A program made the translations under genes and the position numbers. Shown here in pieces: positions 38,172 to 47,088 of a stretch of 64,000 nucleotides of DNA. Under the pieces are notes generated by a model that worked only from the letters and a program-made list of their open reading frames with translations, was not told where the DNA came from and made no database searches. Origin of the DNA: Streptomyces pacificus (GTDB lineage Bacteria; Actinomycetota; Actinomycetes; Streptomycetales; Streptomycetaceae); NCBI RefSeq assembly GCF_011766325.1, contig NZ_BLLG01000003.1, forward strand, positions 483,501 to 547,500. The letters are read 5' to 3'. The first letter of the stretch is position 1. The number at the start of each line of letters is the position of its first letter.

Positions 38172-39563
38172 TCAGACGCCCCGGCTGACCGAGCTCATAT
38201 GGAAGTCCGGGATGCGCAGCGCCGGCATGGCCGCCCTGGTGAACCAGTCGCCCCACTCCCTCGGCAGCGTCTTCTCCGTCCGCCCGGCCTCCTGGGCCCG
38301 CGCCAGCAGGTCGACGGGCGACTCGTTGAAGCGGAAGTTGTTGACCTCCCCGGTGACCTCGCCGTTCTCCACGAGATAGACGCCGTCCCTGGTCAGCCCG
38401 GTCAGCAGCAGTGTGGCCGGGTCGACCTCCCGGATGTACCACAGGCAGGTCAGCAGCAGGCCGCGCCCGGTCGACGCCACCATCTCCTCCAGCGAGCGCC
38501 CGGCACCCGCGTCCATGATCAGGTTGTCCGCGGCGGGCGAGACCGGCAGCCCGGTCAGCCCGGCGCTGTGCCGGGTGGTGACGAGCCGCTCCAGCGTGCC
38601 GTCGCGCACCCACTCGGTCGCGGGCACCGCCAGCCCGTTGTCGAACACCGAGGCGTCACCGCCGGAGGAGTGCGCCATCACGAACGGCGCGCACTCCAGA
38701 CCCGGTTCGTCCGGGTCGCTGCGGAGGGTGAGCGGCAGCTCCGACAGCCGCTCCCCGATGCGGGTACCGCCCCCCGGCCTGGAGAAGACCGTGCGGCCCT
38801 CGGCCGCGTCCCGGCCGGAGGACGACCACAGCTGGTAGATCAGCAGGTCCGCGACGGCGGTCGGCGGCAGCAGCGTCTCGTACCGGCCCGCCGGCAGGTC
38901 GATGCGGCGCCGCGCCCAGCCCAGCCGGGTCGCGAGCTCGTCGTCCAGGGCCGCCGGGTCGACGTCCTTGAAGTCCCGGGTCGCGCGCCCCGTCCAGGCC
39001 GAACGGCTGCGGTCCGGTGACTTCGCGTTGAGCTCCAGCGTCCCGTTGGGCTGGTCGTGGCGCAGCCGCACCCCGGTGGACGTGCCGAGGTAGCTGGAGG
39101 TCAGCTCGTGGTGGGCGAAGCCGTACAGCTCACGGCCGCCGGAGCGGGCCCGGGCGAAGGACTCGCCCAGCGCGGGCGCGAAGTCGGCGAACACGGCCGA
39201 GGAGGTCTCCGCCGGGGCGTCGGTGAAGTCACCGGCCACCGGCACGCCGCTCACCAGCGGCTGCGCGTCCTCGGCGGGACCGGCGGCCCGTGCGGCGGCC
39301 TCGGCCGCCCGCACCAGCGGCTCCAGGTCCGCGGCCGTCACCGCCGACCGGGACACCACACCGGTGGCGGCGCCCCGCGTCCCGTCCACGGTCGCGATCA
39401 CGGTGAGGGTGCGGCCCCGGGTGACGCCGTTCGTGGTGAGGGTGTTCCCGGCCCAGCGGAGATTGGCCGAGGAGTGCTCGTCGGCGATGACGACACAGCC
39501 GTCCGCTGCGGACAGTTCGAGTGCACGCTCGACGATCTCGTGCGGCTTGCTGACGGGGCTCAT
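38172..39563 (-). CDS. TldE/PmbA-like subunit of the TldD/TldE metalloprotease
   Basis: 463 residues from ATG 39563, overlapping the TldD stop (ATGA). Fold marks include [29 protein letters not shown] and [20 protein letters not shown]. It lacks an HExxxH motif, as expected for the non-catalytic TldE partner. TldD/E degrades or trims unfolded peptides and matures some RiPPs and CcdA; here no precursor peptide is visible nearby. Confidence 0.9.
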   Translation of the reverse strand: MSPVSKPHEIVERALELSAADGCVVIADEHSSANLRWAGNTLTTNGVTRGRTLTVIATVDGTRGAATGVVSRSAVTAADLEPLVRAAEAAARAAGPAEDAQPLVSGVPVAGDFTDAPAETSSAVFADFAPALGESFARARSGGRELYGFAHHELTSSYLGTSTGVRLRHDQPNGTLELNAKSPDRSRSAWTGRATRDFKDVDPAALDDELATRLGWARRRIDLPAGRYETLLPPTAVADLLIYQLWSSSGRDAAEGRTVFSRPGGGTRIGERLSELPLTLRSDPDEPGLECAPFVMAHSSGGDASVFDNGLAVPATEWVRDGTLERLVTTRHSAGLTGLPVSPAADNLIMDAGAGRSLEEMVASTGRGLLLTCLWYIREVDPATLLLTGLTRDGVYLVENGEVTGEVNNFRFNESPVDLLARAQEAGRTEKTLPREWGDWFTRAAMPALRIPDFHMSSVSRGV

Positions 39564-41083
39564 CGGCCGGCCTCCTGGGTGGTGTTCAAGATGGTGACGC
39601 CGCGGAACAGCGCGGACGGGCAGCCGTGCGAGACGGCCGCGACCTGGCCCGGCTGGGCCTTGCCGCAGTTGAACGCGCCTCCCAGGACATACGTCTGCGG
39701 GCCCCCTACCTTCTCCAGCGACCCCCAGAAATCGGTCGTCGTCGCCTGGTAGGCGACATCGCGCAGCTGCCCGGCCAGCCGGCCGTTCTCGATGCGGTAG
39801 AAGCGCTGGCCGGTGAACTGGAAGTTGTACCGCTGCATGTCGATCGACCAGGACCGGTCCCCGACGACGTAGACGCCCCGCTCCACCCCGCCGATCAGGT
39901 CCTCCGTCGACAACCCGCCCGGTTCCGGCCGGAGCGACACGTTCGCCATCCGCTGCACCGGGACGTGCGACGGCGAGTCGGCGAAGGCGCAGCCGTTGGA
40001 GCGGCCGAGGCCCGTCAGCCGCGCGATCCGCCGGTCGAGCTGGTAGCCGACCAGCGTGCCGTCGCGCACCAGGTCCCAGCTCTGCGCCTGCACGCCCTCG
40101 TCGTCGTACCCGACCGTCGCCAGCCCGTGCTCCGCGGTCCGGTCCCCGGTCACGTTCAGCACCGCCGAGCCGTAGCGCAGCTTCCCGAGCTGGTCGAAGG
40201 TGGCGAAGGAGGTGCCCGCGTACGCCGCCTCGTAGCCCAGCGCCCGGTCCAGCTCGGTGGCGTGCCCGATCGACTCATGGATCGTCAGCCACAGGTTCGA
40301 CGGGTCCACGACCAGGTCGTACGTCCCCGCCTCGACACTCGGCGCGCGCATCTTGGCGGCCAGCAGCTCCGGGATCTCCTCCAGCTCCGCGTCCCAGTTC
40401 CAGCCGGTGCCGGTCAGGTACTCCCAGCCGCGGCCCACCGGCGGCGCGATGGTGCGCATGGAGTCGAACTCGCCGGTCGTCTGGTCCACCGCGACCGCCG
40501 TGAGCTGCGGATGCAGCCGCACCCGCTGCTGAGTGGTGGCCGTGCCCGCGGTGTCGGCGTAGAACTTGTTCTCGTGCACGGTCAGCAGCGAGGCGTCCAC
40601 GTGGGCCACGCCGTCCGCCCGCAGCAGCCGCGCGCTCCAGTCCGCGAGCAGCGCGGACTTCTCTCCGTCCGGGACGTCGAACGGGTCGGTCTCGTACGAG
40701 GAGACCCAGGTGCGGTCCGCGTGCACCGGCTCGTCGGCCAGCTCGACCCTCTCGTCCGAGCCGGCCGCCGCGATCACCTTCGCCGACAGCCTGGCCATCG
40801 CCACGGCCTGCCCCGCCACCCTGGCGGCGCCGTCCGGCGTCAGATCGACACCGGACGCGAACCCCCAGGCCCCGCCGTGCACCACCCGCACCGCGTACCC
40901 CAGATCGGTGGTGTCGGACGAGCCGGCCGGCTTCGCGTCCCGCAACCGCCACGAGCCGCTGCGCACCCGCTCCAGCCGGAAGTCGGCGTGCTGGGCGCCG
41001 AGGGAACGCGCCCGCGCCAGCGCGGCGTCGGCGAGCGCCCGCAGCGGCAGCGCCAGGAATGACTGATCGATCTCATGGGGCAC
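39560..41083 (-). CDS. tldD: Metalloprotease TldD
   Basis: 507 residues from GTG 41083, with AAGGGA about 9 bases upstream. The zinc motif HESIGH (His269, Glu270, His274) is intact within LTIHESIGHATELD; GLATVGYDDEGV and LGGAFNCGKAQPGQ are family motifs. Catalytic half of the heterodimer with the overlapping tldE-like gene. Probably housekeeping. Confidence 0.93.
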   Translation of the reverse strand: MPHEIDQSFLALPLRALADAALARARSLGAQHADFRLERVRSGSWRLRDAKPAGSSDTTDLGYAVRVVHGGAWGFASGVDLTPDGAARVAGQAVAMARLSAKVIAAAGSDERVELADEPVHADRTWVSSYETDPFDVPDGEKSALLADWSARLLRADGVAHVDASLLTVHENKFYADTAGTATTQQRVRLHPQLTAVAVDQTTGEFDSMRTIAPPVGRGWEYLTGTGWNWDAELEEIPELLAAKMRAPSVEAGTYDLVVDPSNLWLTIHESIGHATELDRALGYEAAYAGTSFATFDQLGKLRYGSAVLNVTGDRTAEHGLATVGYDDEGVQAQSWDLVRDGTLVGYQLDRRIARLTGLGRSNGCAFADSPSHVPVQRMANVSLRPEPGGLSTEDLIGGVERGVYVVGDRSWSIDMQRYNFQFTGQRFYRIENGRLAGQLRDVAYQATTTDFWGSLEKVGGPQTYVLGGAFNCGKAQPGQVAAVSHGCPSALFRGVTILNTTQEAGR

Positions 41084-41194
41084 GACCGGGGTCCCTTCGG
41101 GAAGCTCAGCGGCGATGGGCTGTCACTGTCAGCGGAAGTGAATCACGGACCCGGGGACCTGATCGCCGGAAAATCCGCGAGCGGCAGCACGAAA

Positions 41195-41229
41195 CGGGCG
41201 GGCACGGAACCAACTTCCGTGCCCGCCCG
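41195..41229 (-). terminator. Terminator after the DUF397 gene
   Basis: Perfect 15-base arms (41195-41209, 41215-41229) with loop CCAAC, 35 bases past the DUF397 stop and upstream of tldD. Confidence 0.85.
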
Positions 41230-41263
41230 CGCGATCGATCGGCTCGGCGTCTGCCCAGCCGGC

Positions 41264-41458
41264 TCAGCGGGCCGGGTAGGCGCCCGCCGTGTGTGCGGTG
41301 AACGCCGTCCATGCCGTCGGCGTGACGACGAGGGGGCGGATGCGCGTGTCCTTGGAGTCGCGGATGTGGACTGCCTGGGGACGCACGGCGACCTCGACGC
41401 AGTTGCCGCCGCCACTGCCGCTGTAGCTGCTCTTGAACCAGGCCAGTTCGGTGCTCAT
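41264..41458 (-). CDS. DUF397 domain protein
   Basis: 64 residues, single DUF397 domain: WFKSSYSGSGGGNCVEVAV and VHIRDSKDTRIRPLVVTP, WTAF. These small proteins accompany Scr1/WhiJ-type regulators and likely act as their antagonist or signalling partner. The ATG overlaps the stop of the regulator (ATGA), so both are made from one message. Confidence 0.94.
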   Translation of the reverse strand: MSTELAWFKSSYSGSGGGNCVEVAVRPQAVHIRDSKDTRIRPLVVTPTAWTAFTAHTAGAYPAR

Positions 41459-42312
41459 AGCGCTCCTTGCATCTTCCTCAGCAGGTCCACAGTGGCCATG
41501 TGACTCAGGGCCTGTGACCGCATCTTTCCATAGCGCTGGAGCATGGAACTCACCAGTTTCGGCTCGGCCAGCAGGGTGCTGCTGTCGTGTCCCTCGACAT
41601 AGCCGACCCATTGATGGTTGTCGCGTTCAGCGAGGTACATCTGGCCATCGACACCAGAGTGATCCTCCTGGCGGAGGGGCATCACGAGGATCTCGACGTT
41701 CCGCCGGCTTCCCTGTTCCAGGAGGTTGCAGATGACCTCCCGTGTCACTTGCCCACCCCCGAGACGCCGTTCGAGAACGGCCTGTTCGATGAGAAATGAG
41801 AACGCCGTGTTCGGGCGCTCGTCCAAGAGCCGCTGCCGTTCTTGCCGAGCAGCCACTTGCCGTTCGAACTGCTGCTCAGACAGTGGAGGAATCTGACGGT
41901 CGAAGATCGCCCGGATGTACCCCTCGGGCTGCAGCAACCCCGGTACCGCCCGGCACTCGTACGCGTACAGGGAGATCGCCTCCTCCTCGACCCCCGCCCA
42001 CTGCCGGAACCACGATGCCAGCCCCGCCCTCCGCGTCAGGCTCTTCGCCGCCGCGGTGAGGACCTTGAGCGCGACCGGTCCCAGTACCTCCTCCGCCCGT
42101 GCGGGCAGGTCCGCCGGGGGGAACCGCTTGCCCTGCTCGATCTTGGCGACATACGCGGCTGAGTACCGCACCCGTCGCGCGAACTCCTCCTGTGTCAGGC
42201 CGGACTCCTCCCGCAGTGCCTTCAGGACGACACCGAAGGTCCTCAGGCTGTCGGAGAGCTCCGCCTCACCGCCGTTCGCACCGCCGCCGCCTCCGCCGTG
42301 GTCTGTCCTCAT
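41455..42312 (-). CDS. Scr1/WhiJ-type helix-turn-helix regulator
   Basis: 285 residues from ATG 42312 (GGGAGG ten bases upstream; ATG 42336 is possible). N-terminal Gly-rich stretch, XRE HTH (LKALREESGLTQEEFARRVRYSAAYVAKIEQGKR, about 29-62), then the DUF5753/Scr1 domain (YECRAVPGLLQPEGYIRAIF, FLIEQAVLERRLGG, VEILVMPL). Streptomyces has many such regulators paired with DUF397 proteins, some controlling development. Divergent from an anti-sigma-like ATPase gene. Confidence 0.93.
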   Translation of the reverse strand: MRTDHGGGGGGANGGEAELSDSLRTFGVVLKALREESGLTQEEFARRVRYSAAYVAKIEQGKRFPPADLPARAEEVLGPVALKVLTAAAKSLTRRAGLASWFRQWAGVEEEAISLYAYECRAVPGLLQPEGYIRAIFDRQIPPLSEQQFERQVAARQERQRLLDERPNTAFSFLIEQAVLERRLGGGQVTREVICNLLEQGSRRNVEILVMPLRQEDHSGVDGQMYLAERDNHQWVGYVEGHDSSTLLAEPKLVSSMLQRYGKMRSQALSHMATVDLLRKMQGAL

Positions 42313-42420
42313 CGCCGCCGCGCCTCCCGTGCCCATGCTTTCGCGCCCCGCCCGACCCCGCCCAACCCGTCCAGGGTCACGCACGGTGACCCGCCCGGTC
42401 CAGAGTGTGCACTGGTACAG

Positions 42421-42440
42421 CGACACGTGTATGGGTGTCG
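42421..42440. promoter_or_regulatory. Palindrome CGACAC-N8-GTGTCG between the divergent regulator and ATPase genes
   Basis: Six-base perfect arms (42421-42426, 42435-42440), extended by GGTAC before and TACC after with a two-base offset; CACGTG lies inside. It is 109 bases from the regulator start and 41 from the ATPase start. A binding site for the Scr1-type regulator is inferred from position. Confidence 0.55.
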
Positions 42441-42480
42441 TACCTGTTGGGGCGGGTGGCGGGCCGGGAACGCTGGGCGC

Positions 42481-42963
42481 ATGCCAGCGTCACCCGCCCA
42501 AGAGGCCGTTACCGTAAGTGTGTTCGTGCAGCGCTTCTCCGCCACGCGCCGTGGGGCCCGTCTCGCCCGCCGGCTCGCCACGCACCACCTGGACCTGTGG
42601 CACCTGCCGTACGGCGGTACCGCGTCCGACACCGTCGCCCTCGTCGTCGCCGAACTCGCGGCCAACGCGGCCCTGCACGGCCGCGTCCCCGGGCGCGACT
42701 TCGAACTGCGGCTCGGCTTCGACCGCTCGGCCGGCGTCGTCCGCGTCGAGGTGTCCGACACCCACCCCGGGCGGCCCGGGCTCTGCGGGACGGCGGCTCC
42801 GGGACCCGCGGATGCGGAAGGCGGCCGGGGACTGCTCGTGGTCGCGGCCGTCGCCGCGCGCTGGGGCGTCGACGACCGGCTGGGGCCGGGCAAGACGGTG
42901 TGGGCGGAGTGCGCGGTCCCCGTCCCGGGTGATCCGCGTCAGGCATGCCCGGTCCGGGCCTAG
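42481..42963 (+). CDS. Anti-sigma-factor-like ATP-binding protein (HATPase_c)
   Basis: 160 residues from ATG 42481. A single GHKL ATPase domain: VALVVAELAANAALHGR (N box), VEVSDTHPGRPGL (G1), EGGRGLLVVAAVAARWGV (G2 region). Resembles the RsbW/SpoIIAB-like kinases that in Streptomyces are encoded beside WhiJ-type regulators and DUF397 proteins. Target unknown. Confidence 0.9.
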   Translation: MPASPAQEAVTVSVFVQRFSATRRGARLARRLATHHLDLWHLPYGGTASDTVALVVAELAANAALHGRVPGRDFELRLGFDRSAGVVRVEVSDTHPGRPGLCGTAAPGPADAEGGRGLLVVAAVAARWGVDDRLGPGKTVWAECAVPVPGDPRQACPVRA

Positions 42964-43039
42964 TCGAAGATCGTCTTCCGCTGCCCCGCGGGGCGCCGGT
43001 CGCACGGACACCGGAGAACCAGGGCGACTGTAGGGACCC

Positions 43040-43065
43040 GACAGTGCAGCCGCGACGCCACTGTC
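43040..43065 (+). terminator. Hairpin after the ATPase gene
   Basis: GACAGTG (43040-43046) and CACTGTC (43059-43065) pair, 77 bases after the ATPase stop and upstream of the fabG promoter region. Seven-base stem; role as terminator is tentative. Confidence 0.5.
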
Positions 43066-43079
43066 AGGGGTCGATCCCT

Positions 43080-43099
43080 CGGTACGGGGGCCCGTACCG
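43080..43099. promoter_or_regulatory. Palindromic operator candidate upstream of fabG
   Basis: CGGTACGGG-GG-CCCGTACCG has perfect nine-base arms and abuts TAGGTT (43101-43106), a plausible -10 for fabG. A repressor or activator of the fabG-fabI operon is suggested by this placement; its identity is unknown. Confidence 0.6.
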
Positions 43100-43142
43100 A
43101 TAGGTTCTCGCAGTATCAGACCGCTATCGAAAGGGTGATCCG

Positions 43143-43862
43143 TTGAGCCGCTCGGTTCTCGTCACCGGAGGAAACCGGGGCATCGGCCTCGCCATCGCCC
43201 GCGCTTTCGCCGAGGCCGGAGACAAGGTCGCGATCACGTACCGTTCCGGTGAGCCGCCGGCGGAGCTCGCCGAGCGGGGCTTCCTGCCCGTCCGCTGCGA
43301 CATCACCGACGCCGAACAGGTGGAGCAGGCCTACAAGGAGATCGAGGAGAAGCACGGTCCCGTGGAGGTGCTCGTCGCGAACGCCGGCGTCACCCGGGAC
43401 CAGCTGCTGATGCGGATGTCCGAGGAGGACTTCGTCTCCGTCCTCGACACCAACCTCACCGGCGCGTTCCGTGTCGTGAAGCGCGCCAACCGCGGCATGC
43501 TGCGGGCCAAGAAGGGCCGCGTCGTCCTGATCTCCTCCGTGGTCGGGCTGCTCGGCTCGGCCGGCCAGGCCAACTACGCCGCCTCCAAGGCCGGACTGGT
43601 GGGCTTCGCCCGGTCCCTCGCCCGGGAGCTCGGCTCGCGGAACATCACCTTCAACGTCGTCGCGCCCGGCTTCGTCGACACCGACATGACCAAGGTGCTC
43701 AGCGACGAGCAGCGTGCGGGCATCGTCTCGCAGGTCCCGCTCGGCCGTTACGCGCAGCCGGAGGAGATCGCCGCCGCCGTGCGGTTCCTCGCCTCCGACG
43801 ACGCCTCGTACATCACTGGAGCCGTCATCCCGGTTGACGGCGGATTGGGCATGGGTCACTGA
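43143..43862 (+). CDS. fabG: 3-oxoacyl-ACP reductase FabG (MabA-like)
   Basis: 239 residues from TTG 43143 (AAGGG about 7 bases upstream). Classical SDR with TGGNRGIGLAIA, NAGVT, catalytic Ser in SSVVGLLG and the YAASK pair, ending in SYITGAVIPVDGG. Reduces beta-ketoacyl-ACP with NADPH. It precedes fabI by four bases, the fabG-inhA arrangement of actinobacteria. TTG start suggests limited translation. Confidence 0.95.
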   Translation: MSRSVLVTGGNRGIGLAIARAFAEAGDKVAITYRSGEPPAELAERGFLPVRCDITDAEQVEQAYKEIEEKHGPVEVLVANAGVTRDQLLMRMSEEDFVSVLDTNLTGAFRVVKRANRGMLRAKKGRVVLISSVVGLLGSAGQANYAASKAGLVGFARSLARELGSRNITFNVVAPGFVDTDMTKVLSDEQRAGIVSQVPLGRYAQPEEIAAAVRFLASDDASYITGAVIPVDGGLGMGH

Positions 43863-43866
43863 TCAC

Positions 43867-44637
43867 ATGAGTGGAATCCTCGCCGGCAAGCGCATCCTCA
43901 TCACCGGTGTGCTGATGGAGTCCTCCATCGCCTTCCACGCCGCGAAGCTGGCCCAGGAGCAGGGTGCGGAGATCATCCTGACCGCGTTCCCCCGGCCCAC
44001 GCTGACCGAGCGTATCGCCAGGAAGCTTCCCGAGCCGACCAAGGTCGTCGAGCTCGACGTCACCGACGACGAGCACCTGGGGCGGCTGGAGGAGATCGTC
44101 AGGGCAGAGCTCGGCGGGCTGGACGGCGTCGTCCACTCCATCGGCTTCGCCCCGCAGGACGCCCTCGGCGGCAACTTCCTGAACACGCCGTTCGAGTCCG
44201 TCTCGACCGCGATGCACGTCTCGGCGTTCTCGCTGAAGTCGCTCACCATGGCCTGCCTGCCGCTGTTCCCGCACGAGGGCGGCTCGGTGGTCGGTCTGAC
44301 CTTCGACGCCCAGTTCGCCTGGCCGCAGTACGACTGGATGGGCCCCGCCAAGGCGGCGCTGGAGGCCACCAGCCGCTACATGGCGCGCGACCTCGGCAAG
44401 CAGAACATCCGCTGCAACCTGGTCTCCGCAGGACCGATCGGCTCCATGGCCGCCAAGTCCATCCCGGGCTTCACCGAACTGGCCGACGTCTGGAACCACC
44501 GCTCCCCGCTGGAGTGGGACATGGCCGACCCGGAGCCGGCCGGCCGCGGCATCGTCGCGCTGCTGTCCGACTGGTTCCCGAAGACCACGGGCGAGATCAT
44601 CCATGTCGACGGTGGCGTGCACATGATGGGCGCATAA
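43867..44637 (+). CDS. fabI: Enoyl-ACP reductase FabI (InhA-type)
   Basis: 256 residues. Divergent SDR with GKRILITGVLMESSIAFHAA at the NADH site and YDWMGPAK, the YxxMxxxK catalytic pattern of InhA/FabI; IHVDGG near the end. Completes the fatty-acid elongation cycle by reducing enoyl-ACP, the step blocked by isoniazid-NAD and triclosan in relatives. Follows fabG in the same operon and ends at a strong terminator. Confidence 0.95.
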   Translation: MSGILAGKRILITGVLMESSIAFHAAKLAQEQGAEIILTAFPRPTLTERIARKLPEPTKVVELDVTDDEHLGRLEEIVRAELGGLDGVVHSIGFAPQDALGGNFLNTPFESVSTAMHVSAFSLKSLTMACLPLFPHEGGSVVGLTFDAQFAWPQYDWMGPAKAALEATSRYMARDLGKQNIRCNLVSAGPIGSMAAKSIPGFTELADVWNHRSPLEWDMADPEPAGRGIVALLSDWFPKTTGEIIHVDGGVHMMGA

Positions 44638-44675
44638 CGCAGCGTCATCCCGGACGGCCGTCACCCGGCCGCTTT

Positions 44676-44718
44676 CGACGCCCCGGTCACCCGCTGTGTG
44701 CGGGCGGCCGGGGCGTCG
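44676..44718 (+). terminator. Terminator after fabI
   Basis: Eleven-base arms (44676-44686, 44708-44718) with an inner CCCGC/GCGGG stem, 39 bases past fabI. Confidence 0.8.
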
Positions 44719-44837
44719 CCCGTTCGGGCCAACACAGCGGGCGGGCCGGCACCCGGCCGGGTGACCCTGGAGAGGCGATCCCTCCCTTGTGGTGCAGCAG
44801 CGGCGCATGCCGCAGTACGGCCGAGGAGGTCCTGGTT

Positions 44838-45194
44838 GTGCGCATGCCGTGGCGATCCGCGACCGTGCTCGGGGTGCCCGGGGCGCTCCTGGCGCTCGGG
44901 ACGCTGGTGTGGCCCGCCGCGCCCACGGCGGCGGTCTCCGAGCCGTACAGGCCCGAGCCCCGGCCCTTCGGGGCGGCCTGCAGCGTCTACGTCGAGGGCT
45001 CCAGGGCCACGGCCCACTGCCACAACCCGTATCTGGACACCGACCGGGTGCAGCTCCACGTCGAGTGCGCACGCTGGTGGGACGTGGACGCGGACAGCGC
45101 CCCCGTCAACATCGGCCCGACCGGCCGCGCCACGCTCACCGAGCGCTGCTGGAAGGAGATCGGCAGCGTGTGGGTGAGCCATCTGCGGCGCTGA
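44838..45194 (+). CDS. Secreted hypothetical protein
   Basis: 118 residues from GTG 44838 with GAGGAGG seven bases upstream. Signal peptide about 1-34 (RMPWRSATVLGVPGALLALG, ending AAPTAAVS); the mature part has four Cys (AACSVYV, AHCHN, VECARWW, RCWKE), probably two disulfides. No family recognised. Preceded by the fabI terminator, so separately transcribed. Confidence 0.78.
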   Translation: MRMPWRSATVLGVPGALLALGTLVWPAAPTAAVSEPYRPEPRPFGAACSVYVEGSRATAHCHNPYLDTDRVQLHVECARWWDVDADSAPVNIGPTGRATLTERCWKEIGSVWVSHLRR

Positions 45195-45671
45195 CGCCTC
45201 CGCCCGGCCCCGCGGGACGAGTGACCCCTCCGCTGGGCCTGCGCCGTGGCACGTGCGCCCGGCTCCGCGGGGGGCGTCGGCCCCGCCGCCGGAGGCGCGT
45301 CCCGCTTCCGACCGCCGCGGGGACGTGCTGCTGCGGCGGCCCGCCGCGGAAGGCGCGGGAACGGACCGTCGCTGTTTCCGGCGCTCTCCCCGGTTCCGTT
45401 GCTTCCCGGCTTCCCGCTCTGTGCCCGGCTTCCGCGGCATCCCGGCTTTCCCGCATCCACGCCGCGGCCCGGCTGCTGCGGGCCCGTACCGACCCCGGCC
45501 CGGCGGCCGGGGGCCTGCCCCTCGCGCCGGCAGCCGGGCGCGGGCCGCGGGCCGCGGGCCGCGGGCCGCGGGCGGCGGGGCCGCGGGCGGCGGGACCGCG
45601 GTACGGCGGGGGCGCCCTCGCGGGCCGGGACCGCGCGACGCGCGGCGAGGCCGGGATGCGACACTGACCCC
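45195..45671. other. Repeat-containing intergenic region
   Basis: About 480 bases without a supportable gene. Four consecutive GGGCCGCG octamers with GGCGGGG variants lie near 45541-45600. Frames on both strands are Arg/Ala/Pro-rich and lack ribosome sites. Confidence 0.6.
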
Positions 45672-45788
45672 ATGCCTGTGCTCGACCCGAACCCCCCGAA
45701 CGGCCAGAAGAAGCTCCTGCTCGTCTTCGGCGCGATGATCGGCATCACGGTGGTCATCGGAATCATCGCCTCGATCGCCTCCCCCTGA
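45672..45788 (+). CDS. SGM_5486 family transporter-associated small protein
   Basis: 38 residues: a short polar start (MPVLDPNPPNGQKK), one transmembrane helix (about 15-35) and a Pro end. Matches the tiny Streptomyces family annotated as SGM_5486 transporter-associated. No ribosome binding site stands out upstream. Function not known to me; the family name is from recollection. Confidence 0.78.
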   Translation: MPVLDPNPPNGQKKLLLVFGAMIGITVVIGIIASIASP

Positions 45789-45955
45789 CCGCCAGGGCGG
45801 ACCCGCCGCCACCCGTCCCCTACCGGCCCCGGGGACCCCTAGGGGGTGGGCGTCAGGGGGAAGTGGGTGGCTCACCGGATGCCCGGCCGCATCCGTGATC
45901 CGTACGTTGGAAGCAGCTCAACGGGAGCCCAGCTTCGGACCTCACGGAGGCGGCC

Positions 45956-46333
45956 ATGTCGGCCCGTACACACCCCCGGCACCACGTTTCGGACGCCGTC
46001 GGCTGCGACGTCGCCGGGGCGAGGAGCGGCAGTGGCGGACCGAGGGCGGCGGCTGCCGTTGCGCACGGCTCCGCTGCCGTTGCGCACGGCGCCGCCACCG
46101 CACCGAGGGCCGTCGCCGCCGTGCCGCGGGGTGCCGCACGTCCCCCGCGGGGCGCGGCCGCCGGGCTGAGGGCGGGCGGCCTCGGACTGCGGTGGTGGGG
46201 CCTGGTCCCGCCGGTGATCGGCTTCTCCGCACTGTTCCTGCTCATGACCGGGGCGGGGCAGGCGCAGGCGACCGCTCTCCCTTCACCACTGGTCTTCCTC
46301 GGCTGGATCCAGCTGGCCCTGAGCGCTTTCTGA
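45956..46333 (+). CDS. Hypothetical membrane protein
   Basis: 125 residues from ATG 45956, with GGAGG five bases upstream. The first 75 residues are Ala/Gly/Arg/His-rich; then two hydrophobic segments (about 80-98 and 105-123; WWGLVPPVIGFSALFLLMTG). No family recognised. Its codon use fits neighbouring genes. Confidence 0.65.
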   Translation: MSARTHPRHHVSDAVGCDVAGARSGSGGPRAAAAVAHGSAAVAHGAATAPRAVAAVPRGAARPPRGAAAGLRAGGLGLRWWGLVPPVIGFSALFLLMTGAGQAQATALPSPLVFLGWIQLALSAF

Positions 46334-46441
46334 ACCGTTCGCGGCACCCGCCCCGCCGGGCCGCGGCGGTCCGCTCCGCCTCCCGCCGTCACCCCTCAAC
46401 ACCCTGCGCCCGCTGGCTGATTTCATGCGAAGCTGGGGAAC

Positions 46442-46960
46442 ATGAGCGCCGATACACCGCGAAGGATCGCCCTACTCCGCCATGCGAAGGCCGACTGGCC
46501 TCAGGTGCCCGACCACGAGCGGCCGCTCGCCGACCGGGGCCGCATGGACGCCCCCGCCGCCGGCCGCAAGCTCGCCGACACCGGCATCCCCTTCGACCTC
46601 GCCCTGTGCTCGACCGCCACGAGGACCCGCGAGACCTGGAAGCTCGCGGTCCAGGAGCTGCCGGAGCGGCCCAGGACCGTGTATGAGGAGCGGCTCTACG
46701 AGGCCTCCCTCGGAGACCTTCTCGCGCTGCTCAACGAGACCCCGGACGAGGTCGGCGATCTGCTGATCATCGGTCACAACCCCGGGATGCACGCCCTCGC
46801 CGACGCCCTGGCGGGCAGGGCGGAGGGCGACACCCTGCGGCGGATGAGTGGCGGCGGCTTCCCGACCGCGGCGTTCGCCGTGGTCGGCTTCTCCGGTTCG
46901 TGGAAGTCCGTCGAGCACGGCGTGGGCACGCTCCTGGACTACTGGGCCCCGCACGACTGA
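46442..46960 (+). CDS. SixA-type histidine phosphatase
   Basis: 172 residues. The RHG motif reads RIALLRHAKADWP, with CSTATRTRETW and IIGHNPGMH as the other catalytic parts, as in SixA-like phosphohistidine phosphatases. Cytoplasmic. Substrate unknown. Convergent with serB across a terminator. Confidence 0.9.
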   Translation: MSADTPRRIALLRHAKADWPQVPDHERPLADRGRMDAPAAGRKLADTGIPFDLALCSTATRTRETWKLAVQELPERPRTVYEERLYEASLGDLLALLNETPDEVGDLLIIGHNPGMHALADALAGRAEGDTLRRMSGGGFPTAAFAVVGFSGSWKSVEHGVGTLLDYWAPHD

Positions 46961-46975
46961 GCGGCGTCCGCTGCC

Positions 46976-47018
46976 GGGAGGCGGCCCGGTGCCCCGGGTG
47001 TGCGACGGGCCGCCTCCC
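46976..47018. terminator. Bidirectional terminator between sixA-like gene and serB
   Basis: Perfect 13-base arms (46976-46988, 47006-47018) between convergent genes ending at 46960 and 47089. Confidence 0.82.
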
Positions 47019-47088
47019 CGAACCGGGTAGCCCGGCCCGCCGGACCCGCGCCGGCAGCACGCCCCCGCGGCAGCCGCCGCCCGCCGGA

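Noticed and set aside
38172..41083. RiPP maturation cluster around tldD/tldE
   Set aside because: No precursor peptide, modification enzyme or exporter is adjacent; the pair occurs as housekeeping genes throughout Streptomyces.
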